From positions 154,717-218,716 of the forward strand of contig CAJIZY010000003.1 in assembly GCA_905181965.1 (NCBI GenBank): a stretch of 64,000 bases of DNA, in the 5' to 3' direction. The translations under genes and the position numbers were made by a program. This DNA is from Akkermansiaceae bacterium. Lineage in GTDB: Bacteria > Verrucomicrobiota > Verrucomicrobiia > Verrucomicrobiales > Akkermansiaceae. This document shows positions 57,756 through 64,000 of this stretch, one piece after another; position 1 is the first letter of the stretch, and every line of letters begins with the position of its first letter. The notes beneath the pieces are model-generated. The model was not told where the DNA came from, did no database searches, and saw only the letters and a list, made by a program, of their open reading frames with translations.

Positions 57756-58241
57756 TCACTCTGACCGAGCCCGGAATTTAAAATTGGAAACACTTCCGTC
57801 TTTGCGGACCGTGATTTTCTGACTCTGCTCACCCAACTTCTCATGCCAGGCAGAAACCTCGTAATCTCCCGGCGGAAGATCCAAAATCTCAAACTCCCCT
57901 TCCGCATTCGTCACCGCATAGAAGGGATGATCCATGACCCACAGGTGAGCTTCCATCCACCGATGAAAATCGCATTTGAGTGTGATTGGACCTTCGGCTT
58001 GGTCGAAAGTCTTTTCCCGATCGGGTGAACCTTGTGGTTGGGCAATATTAAATTGGCGGTTCTTCCTCGAAAGTGAACGAACGTTATGAATGAAAGGATC
58101 CCCGTTTTTCATCATGAGCTGCTGGCCGACGCGGACGGCTTGGACACGCGGGATGAAAATCGAGCCTTTTTGATCGAGGATGGCGGGCTTAGTTGGAAGT
58201 TTATATTCTCCGGCTGGTGGATTTTTTATGTAAACGAACAC
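57756..58241 (-). CDS. C-terminal cupredoxin-like part of the giant PQQ/cytochrome protein (frameshifted)
   Basis: This 161-residue frame continues the protein of 58226-62746: the upstream phase reads SRKLQPASP, then this phase reads RDESVLIGKFGGLANVFVYIKN, if one C is added to the C4 run (G4 on the plus strand, 58286-58289). It is a cupredoxin-like domain of the methylamine-utilisation type, with candidate copper ligands in PFIHNV and CDFHRWM, followed by a small carboxypeptidase regulatory-like domain (GEFEILDLPPGDYEVSAWHEK). It lacks its own signal peptide. The restored gene, 57756-62746, encodes 1663 residues. Confidence 0.82.
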   Translation of the reverse strand: MFVYIKNPPAGEYKLPTKPAILDQKGSIFIPRVQAVRVGQQLMMKNGDPFIHNVRSLSRKNRQFNIAQPQGSPDREKTFDQAEGPITLKCDFHRWMEAHLWVMDHPFYAVTNAEGEFEILDLPPGDYEVSAWHEKLGEQSQKITVRKDGSVSNFKFRARSE

Positions 58242-61200
58242 GTTGGCAAGACCACCAAATTTGCCAATGAGGACGCTCTCGTCGCGGGGCTGGCGGGCTG
58301 AAGTTTACGGCTCGACTCGTCCATGTGAACCGGCGCCCGCTTGGGGCGCGGACCTTCAAAGCGAATCGTTCCTCTGAGCAAGCGCTTTTTTTTCGGTCCT
58401 TCAGTCTTCTTCGGCGTTGGCTTTTTCGTAACGTCAGTGACCTTGGCTTCGAGCACCAGGTCACGGAAGCGTTTGTCGCTTACATCATTCAAAGATTGCA
58501 AAAACGAAACCAATCCAGTGACTTCCGCGTCGGAAATTTCCAAACCAGCATAAGCTTGGTCGCCACCAGCTGCTTTGGCCATCTTCCGCCGGATGACGGC
58601 CTGCAACTCGGCGCCATTCTTTTTGTGATTACGCAAAGATCCTTTACCAGCCGAGAACTCTGGCCCGTTGTGACAAGCCATGCAGTTGGAGATGGCCGGG
58701 TTACCTTCAGAGCCCAAGAACGACTTGAATCCCTGATACGCTGTGAGGTCCATTCCCGGTGGAAGTTTGAGTTGAATCCTCCCCTCCTGATTGGCCAAGC
58801 GGCCATGAATTCGACCCGCGAAATCCTTCGGTGATTCTCCCTCGCGAGCCTTGTCTGGAATCCGGTTTACATAAACAAAGGCATCGAAGGGCGCGCGCTT
58901 CGGGCTGTCGAGTCGATGGATTCCTGTTTTCTCCTCCATCGATTTTTGTCGGGGTTTTTTAGAGTTGGCTGGCTGGGATTTAATCCGTCGGCTTACATTC
59001 CTCACCACGATCTTCCGAAACCCTTCATCCTTAATCGAGTTGGCCCATTTTAAGGCTCTCTCCGGATCCTTTGCAACCAGACCATGAGCAAATCCATTGA
59101 TCGCGTAGTCCTTGTTCTGTGAACTACCAATTGAGTTGATACGCTTCTCAACCACCTCGATCTTCACACCCCCAACTCCACCTCCGAGTCGACCAAAGGC
59201 CGCTGAAAGAGCTGACCTACGACCTTCGAGATTCTTCACCTTGAGAGCAAAATCCACCGCATCAAAGGGAGCTGAATCAAACTTCCCGGATTGAATCAAC
59301 TTGGTAGCATTTTCTCCCGCTTTCTTGACCTTGGCCACTCGAACACGGTCCGCTTCAGAGGCAATTCCCTGCTCCGCGAGACTTAATTTAATCGGGCTCA
59401 ACTTCATTCCGCCAGTCTCTTCATTAAGATTGTCAAGGATCTCTAATTTGATGACCGTGCCACAAGCATTCTCCATATGCCGGGCCGGGCCGCTGGTGCT
59501 CGTCCAGACATTGCCTTCTTTATCGAACTCGATTTCCCGAGTGTAGCTGACACGGAACGGCAATGGGAATTCAACGAGATACTCGGTCTTGGGATTGAAG
59601 CGATAAAGCGTATCATTGCCCGTGCCGCAGATCCACACCATGCCATCCGGAGCGACATTGAGAGCATACGGAATCTGATTCAGGTAATCCGGCAAGGGAT
59701 AGGTCGTCCACTTCTCGGTTTTGGGATCGAACTTACCAAAGACTCCGGAGCCGAACCCCGGAACCCAAATCATTCCATCAGGTGCAACATGAAGACGCCG
59801 TGGCCCCCGGAACGGAGGATTCCACTCAGTGACGTCACCGTCGGGGGCTTTCGGGTCAATACGCCCGATACGGTTTCCGTTGAGTTTGGAGTACCAGATC
59901 ATGCCATCGACTGGTGAGTAATCGAGGCCGTAGGGAGTGATTCCTTTTGACTCTCCTTTTCCACCCGCCTTCACCTGACCGGCTTCGAGAAGTTGGTATT
60001 CCTTGCGCACGAGCGTCTTCGGATGAAGTCGAAAAACTGAATTCCGCCCGGCATCGGTATACCAAATAAAACCGTCGGGATCTTTTGGATCGATCCGCAA
60101 AGTGTGAGGCCAAGAACCTCGCTCCGCCGGGGCCTCGGCACTTGATAAAATCGTGTATTCCTTAGTCTTAAGATCAAACTTCGCCATTTCACCCGAGACG
60201 CAGAGAGTGAGCCACATCTCACCATCATTATCGGGCTCGATGGAGTGCGGACCATGGGACCCTCGAGGAAGACGGTAATAAATCCGCTCCCCGGTTTCTG
60301 GGTCAAGCGTCGCGGTGTATTGCTTCCCAATATGCACGACATAAGCGAGGCCGTCATCGCCCACTTCGAGGTCGTGAAATGAACCCTTGAATGGCTCCCC
60401 CATTTCCCAAGCCGTTATTTTCGCTTTGGTTACCATGCCGGACGGAGCTGGTGGTGGAACGTAAGCGGGCCAGCTTTTCACGGCATCGTCCTTATAGGTG
60501 TCGATGATACGTTGGGTAATTGTTTCCTTGGTATGAGGATAAAGGCCACCAAATCCATCCATACGTCTAATCATCGTCTCCCAATCAACCGGCCGTTCTG
60601 GGGTTCTAAATCCGACCGTCCCGATTTGGTGGCAGTAAGCACACATCATTTTGAAATTCAGCCTGTCCCGTGGGCTGTCGAAGCTCAGTTGCCCAAAAGC
60701 ATCGCTGGCAGGACGTTGTTCCTCCAGATCTTCTCCGGTGGCCGGCGACATCTTAATGACGATCGAATCTTTCCCCAGCGTCACATTCTCGACCCACCCA
60801 TCCTGCTGACCAAGCAGGCGTGCTCGAATCTTAAACTTAGACTCGTGAAGGCCTTCAATCCGAAAGCTCCCATCAGGCTGGGAAAAAACCGATGTGCTCT
60901 GGCGCCGACTGTCGTCGAAGACTGAGACCATGACGCCGCTCATTGCCTTGCCTGCCAAGTCCTGAATCCGACCGGAGAGTGCCCCTGTCTTGCCGAGGGG
61001 CTTGCCTGGCTCGCGTCGAATTTCAGCTTGTACCTTCCTTTTGATATGTGGGTTAGTATTACCAGTTGGTCTTGCCGCTTTTGCCTTATTTCCTTTGGTT
61101 CGGACGTAATCGAGGATCTTGATAAAGGATTCCCCGCGATTTTTCATATCCGGGAAGAGCCGCTGTTGTTCTTCCCATAATTGACCAACTTCCGCCCCTT

Positions 61201-62746
61201 TGGCACCTGCCGTTTTAAACCATTTATCGACAAATGCCTGGTGCCCTTTTCCTCCGGGGTAGTCTTTGGGAAGTTCGCGCCTCGCAATCTCTTCTAATAA
61301 TTCGCGCGTCGACTTATTACCTTCCGCTTTAGTCTCGGAAGAAATCTTTTTGGGGCCGACTACAGCCTTGGAAGAGACTTCCTGCTTGTTGGGGGTCGCA
61401 CCTTCTTCAATGCAGTAAAGATACTGACTTCCCCGTAAGAGCATTTGCTTGCCGACCAGAGCGGCCGAGGCGCGAAACTCATCATCCAGCTTATTGGTAG
61501 CTAGAACTTCAAACTCCTTACCACGTTTAAGAACAAGCGTGACGCCATTTCTTCCGGTAAGATAAACTCGTCCAGCTGCCCCCACCGGAGACGAATAAAC
61601 ATTCGCAATGGAAGGAAGACGAGTCGACCCGATTAACTCGTTTCCTGTTTTGGCATCCAGAACTGAATAAAGACTCTGATTGGATTTAAGGAATCCCAAC
61701 ATGCCATCGTAAAGAATTGGTGATGGAATGTAGGGAGTATTTTTTGACTTACTCCAAACAATTTCTTCGCTTCCAGTGATATCGCCCTTTGCTGAAAGCG
61801 GAAGAGCCAACAGGGAATACCCCGAATAGCCACTCATACAATAAACCCGTTCACCATCTGTGACCGGGCAAGGGATCGTGTTTTGCGAAAGTCCGCCGCA
61901 TTGCCAGATGATCGATCCATTTTCGAGGTCATAGCTTCGAATAAGATTATCACCGCACGTGATGACCTGCGTTTTTTCCTGATAAGGAACAATCAGCGGG
62001 GTCGACCATCCATTCGGTTCATCCCGCTCTTTTTTCCAAAGAGGATCACCAGACGCGGCATCGAGCGCCTCAATTGTCGACTGTCCCTGGTTATCCCGAA
62101 GGATGACTACTTTCCCGTCATGAACGACAGGTGAACACCCTTCTCCGAGACTGGCCCCGACTTTCGCCCTTCCAAGATCCTTGCTCCAAAGTTTATTCCC
62201 GTCCAAATCGAAACAGTAAAGACCAGCTGAGCCAAACCAGCAGTAGAGACGTTTGCCGTCTGTAAAGGGAGAAGCCGAGGCAAAGGAGTTGTCTTTGTGA
62301 TGTCCTTCATGCGGAACCAAATCAGTGGCCGCTCTTCGCCAGATTTCCTTCCCGGTTTTTCGGTCGAGGCACAGGACGACGAAACTGTATTTCGTATTGG
62401 GATGTTTGATTCCAAAAACCCGCTCGGGTTGGTCTTCGGGTTTAGGCAAGGACGCATCAACCTCTCCGGTATTCACCGAGGAAAGAAGGAAGACCTTGTC
62501 TCCCCAAACCACAGGACTGGAGACGCCTCGTCCATCAATAGGGACTTTCCACCTGATATTTTCAGACTCGCTCCAAGTCATCGGAGGTGTTGCAGTACGA
62601 GAAACACCGTTTGCCTCAGGCCCCCGCCATTGGTGCCAGTTTTTGGCCCCCTGCACGTCATTTAAACGTCCTGAAGAAGAGGTCGTGAGAAAAGCTAAGA
62701 GGAAAATCCAATTTCCAAAAAAATAAGATACGGACTTAATCATCAT
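58226..62746 (-). CDS. Giant secreted multidomain redox protein: PQQ-type propeller, two cytochromes, lyase-like propeller (frameshifted)
   Basis: After a signal peptide, a PQQ-binding-like/BamB-type propeller spans about 35-450 (WHQWRGPEANGVS, SPVVWGDKVFLLS, WSTPLIVPYQEKTQVI). Then come a helical linker, a carboxypeptidase regulatory-like domain (SGRIQDLAGKAMSGVMVSV, about 580-660), cytochrome motif CAYCH (about 699), a virginiamycin B lyase-like propeller (about 760-1090, VGDDGLAYVVH, DNDGEMWLTLC, VAPDGMIWVPG), a helical repeat like those of the adjacent gene (NGFAHGLVAKDPERALKWA), and a second cytochrome CMACH (about 1352) with GLEISDAEVTGLVSFLQSL. The frame breaks near 58286 before a cupredoxin. 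ATG overlaps the upstream stop by four bases. Probably a periplasmic electron-transfer or dehydrogenase complex in one chain; substrate unknown. Confidence 0.85.
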   Translation of the reverse strand: MMIKSVSYFFGNWIFLLAFLTTSSSGRLNDVQGAKNWHQWRGPEANGVSRTATPPMTWSESENIRWKVPIDGRGVSSPVVWGDKVFLLSSVNTGEVDASLPKPEDQPERVFGIKHPNTKYSFVVLCLDRKTGKEIWRRAATDLVPHEGHHKDNSFASASPFTDGKRLYCWFGSAGLYCFDLDGNKLWSKDLGRAKVGASLGEGCSPVVHDGKVVILRDNQGQSTIEALDAASGDPLWKKERDEPNGWSTPLIVPYQEKTQVITCGDNLIRSYDLENGSIIWQCGGLSQNTIPCPVTDGERVYCMSGYSGYSLLALPLSAKGDITGSEEIVWSKSKNTPYIPSPILYDGMLGFLKSNQSLYSVLDAKTGNELIGSTRLPSIANVYSSPVGAAGRVYLTGRNGVTLVLKRGKEFEVLATNKLDDEFRASAALVGKQMLLRGSQYLYCIEEGATPNKQEVSSKAVVGPKKISSETKAEGNKSTRELLEEIARRELPKDYPGGKGHQAFVDKWFKTAGAKGAEVGQLWEEQQRLFPDMKNRGESFIKILDYVRTKGNKAKAARPTGNTNPHIKRKVQAEIRREPGKPLGKTGALSGRIQDLAGKAMSGVMVSVFDDSRRQSTSVFSQPDGSFRIEGLHESKFKIRARLLGQQDGWVENVTLGKDSIVIKMSPATGEDLEEQRPASDAFGQLSFDSPRDRLNFKMMCAYCHQIGTVGFRTPERPVDWETMIRRMDGFGGLYPHTKETITQRIIDTYKDDAVKSWPAYVPPPAPSGMVTKAKITAWEMGEPFKGSFHDLEVGDDGLAYVVHIGKQYTATLDPETGERIYYRLPRGSHGPHSIEPDNDGEMWLTLCVSGEMAKFDLKTKEYTILSSAEAPAERGSWPHTLRIDPKDPDGFIWYTDAGRNSVFRLHPKTLVRKEYQLLEAGQVKAGGKGESKGITPYGLDYSPVDGMIWYSKLNGNRIGRIDPKAPDGDVTEWNPPFRGPRRLHVAPDGMIWVPGFGSGVFGKFDPKTEKWTTYPLPDYLNQIPYALNVAPDGMVWICGTGNDTLYRFNPKTEYLVEFPLPFRVSYTREIEFDKEGNVWTSTSGPARHMENACGTVIKLEILDNLNEETGGMKLSPIKLSLAEQGIASEADRVRVAKVKKAGENATKLIQSGKFDSAPFDAVDFALKVKNLEGRRSALSAAFGRLGGGVGGVKIEVVEKRINSIGSSQNKDYAINGFAHGLVAKDPERALKWANSIKDEGFRKIVVRNVSRRIKSQPANSKKPRQKSMEEKTGIHRLDSPKRAPFDAFVYVNRIPDKAREGESPKDFAGRIHGRLANQEGRIQLKLPPGMDLTAYQGFKSFLGSEGNPAISNCMACHNGPEFSAGKGSLRNHKKNGAELQAVIRRKMAKAAGGDQAYAGLEISDAEVTGLVSFLQSLNDVSDKRFRDLVLEAKVTDVTKKPTPKKTEGPKKKRLLRGTIRFEGPRPKRAPVHMDESSRKLQPASPATRASSLANLVVLPTCSFT

Positions 62747-63870
62747 TTTGGTTCGACTGAGTTTGTGACCTGCTCCCAGATAGATGGAGCTACACCGCTA
62801 GAGCTATACCATCGAGTGGCAGCCTCTGGATCTCGCTGGAAGTATTGCCTGCCAACCCGAACCGTTACGGCATCGCGTAAGCCTGGCTCCGAAATCGCAT
62901 CAATCCAGGTCATGGCCATCTCCCCATCCTTATGAACGTGGGCGCTGACAAATCCATTGATGGCAAGATTGCGATCTGTTCCATCGGGTATTTGATTGAC
63001 CGATTCTCCCGCTGCAACCGGATCTTTTGAAGCCCACACTGCATAGGCGGAACTCCACGCATCTCTTCTTTGCGGCCCCTGCGGCAGCTCATTCGCCCAA
63101 TCCAAAGCCGGCTGCAAGCCCTTGTCTTTCACCAGCTCACGAGTCAATTCGGCCATCGGGCGCCAGGAGTAATTCTCAAGATCACTCGAATCATAAATGT
63201 AATCAGTCGCGATAGCTGTATCATTATCCACAAGCCCTCTTAGGAGCTCTGGACGGACTTTTGCCTGCTCATTGGGCTCAAGGGATTCAAAGAGATTAAT
63301 CGCCAAGTCTGCATTCTCACTCGCCAGTCCTGGAATGATATTTTCGATAAATCCAACTCGCTCCTCAGCTGGAATTTTGCCGAGATGGGCAATGGCTTCG
63401 TCAGATTGATACACCCCCATCGCATAGCCGAGAAGTTCCCATTCATCATTTGCTCCCTGCTCTTTCAATGCCTCTCCAATTGCCAGCGCATCCTCGAAAG
63501 ACATTTCTGAATTCCTCATTTTTTGAAGGATCTGATCCATGGCTTGGCGACGTTCGATCGGACTGCTGGATTTGATTGAATCTGTAACCAACAAATCAAT
63601 CTCATCTTCAGATAATTGCTTGTCTCTCCTTGGTTTGTCAGCCCCTTCCTTCGCCTTCCGAGAGTCACGAACGGATGTCGAACTCACAGTTCTTCCAGAC
63701 ACCGAAGAAGATCTCGCGAGTGCGCCACGGTATTCAATGCCGGTTTGACTCACTCCTCCTTCGTCAGGAACATCTTTAGCCCTTGATGATCGCGACCACT
63801 GCTTGCCAGAGACAAAGGTGATGACAGTGACCAACGCCCAAATGCTATGCTTGGAAAAAAATCGCTTCAT
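62743..63870 (-). CDS. Exported helical-repeat protein, function unknown
   Basis: From ATG 63870 the protein is 375 residues with an N-terminal signal or membrane anchor (MKRFFSKHSIWALVTVITFV); the longer frame from 63903 adds 11 polar residues. A Ser/Arg-rich linker (about 25-90) leads to helical repeats of about 35 residues, each near A-x-DP-x-A-x-W: WASKDPVAAGESVNQIP, HVHKDGEMAMTWIDAI, QRDPEAATRWYSSSG. Such repeats are frequent in verrucomicrobial exported proteins and suggest protein-protein contact. The same repeat occurs inside the giant redox protein directly downstream, whose ATG overlaps this stop by four bases, so the two products probably interact. No catalytic motif seen. Confidence 0.8.
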   Translation of the reverse strand: MKRFFSKHSIWALVTVITFVSGKQWSRSSRAKDVPDEGGVSQTGIEYRGALARSSSVSGRTVSSTSVRDSRKAKEGADKPRRDKQLSEDEIDLLVTDSIKSSSPIERRQAMDQILQKMRNSEMSFEDALAIGEALKEQGANDEWELLGYAMGVYQSDEAIAHLGKIPAEERVGFIENIIPGLASENADLAINLFESLEPNEQAKVRPELLRGLVDNDTAIATDYIYDSSDLENYSWRPMAELTRELVKDKGLQPALDWANELPQGPQRRDAWSSAYAVWASKDPVAAGESVNQIPDGTDRNLAINGFVSAHVHKDGEMAMTWIDAISEPGLRDAVTVRVGRQYFQRDPEAATRWYSSSGVAPSIWEQVTNSVEPK

Positions 63871-63871
63871 C

Positions 63872-64000
63872 CTATTCCGATTCCGGTGATAAAAGGTCCA
63901 CACTCGAAAGGCTCAAACCAACGTCCTTCCGGTGGGTTTGCACCCAAAGCCAGACGAGTTCATGCCCGGCCGGAGACTCAACAAAACGGCTCCTCATCCT
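63872..64000 (-). CDS. C-terminal end of a gene running off the window
   Basis: On the minus strand a frame is open from the window edge to a TAG at 63872-63874 (residues ...GHELVWLWVQTHRKD to DLLSPESE). The stop is one base before the ATG of the repeat protein at 63870, the tight spacing expected in an operon. Only 42 codons are visible and no family is recognised, so coding status rests on the spacing and the open frame. Confidence 0.45.
   Translation of the reverse strand, partial: RMRSRFVESPAGHELVWLWVQTHRKDVGLSLSSVDLLSPESE

Overview
The window looks like a chromosomal segment of a member of the Planctomycetes-Verrucomicrobia group, most likely a heterotrophic (probably marine) Verrucomicrobiota. 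The evidence is the family content: three DUF1592-type c-type cytochrome / DUF1552 pairs, a DUF1549-DUF1553 / DUF1501 pair, a PVC-type heme-binding dehydrogenase, several formylglycine sulfatases, DUF1080 and ThuA domains, a CE15 glucuronoyl esterase and LamG or DDG-YLNG secreted modules. I see no rRNA, tRNA, CRISPR array, insertion sequence or phage gene.

Layout. 1-1.1 kb: secreted LamG protein. 1.3-4.9 kb: a compact myo-inositol locus made of a sodium symporter, a eukaryote-type myo-inositol oxygenase with all six iron ligands, and an IolG-like dehydrogenase. 4.9-16.4 kb: a glycosyltransferase, a large secreted metzincin protease split by a one-base frameshift, a CE15 esterase, a double DUF1080 protein, a formyltransferase and an HSL-type esterase. 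16.5-28 kb: an alginate-lyase-like/FN3/SGNH fusion, a heme-motif toroid protein, the PVC heme dehydrogenase and the DUF1501/DUF1549 pair. 28-46.5 kb: a frameshifted lipoprotein, ThuA, two DUF1592/DUF1552 pairs, a two-domain alpha/beta hydrolase, a broken formate-tetrahydrofolate ligase gene, a sialate-esterase remnant, a sulfatase, a phosphoesterase and a sialidase-like protein. 46.6-64 kb: a long leftward run with four sulfatase genes (one a double-sulfatase fusion), a third DUF1592/DUF1552 pair, a giant PQQ-propeller/cytochrome/lyase-like propeller/cupredoxin protein and a repeat protein.

How it fits together (inference). The enzymes suit an organism that desulfates, deacylates and cleaves sulfated, uronic-acid-rich polysaccharide outside the cytoplasm, feeding sugars and inositol or glucuronate inward. 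The many c-type cytochrome modules beside the degradation genes suggest an envelope redox step coupled to glycan breakdown. That role is not biochemically established for these families.

Data quality caution. At least six genes are interrupted by small frame changes, several consistent with one base lost or gained in a homopolymer run. Most are probably sequence or assembly errors. The formate-tetrahydrofolate ligase and sialate-esterase loci carry more damage and may be genuine decay.
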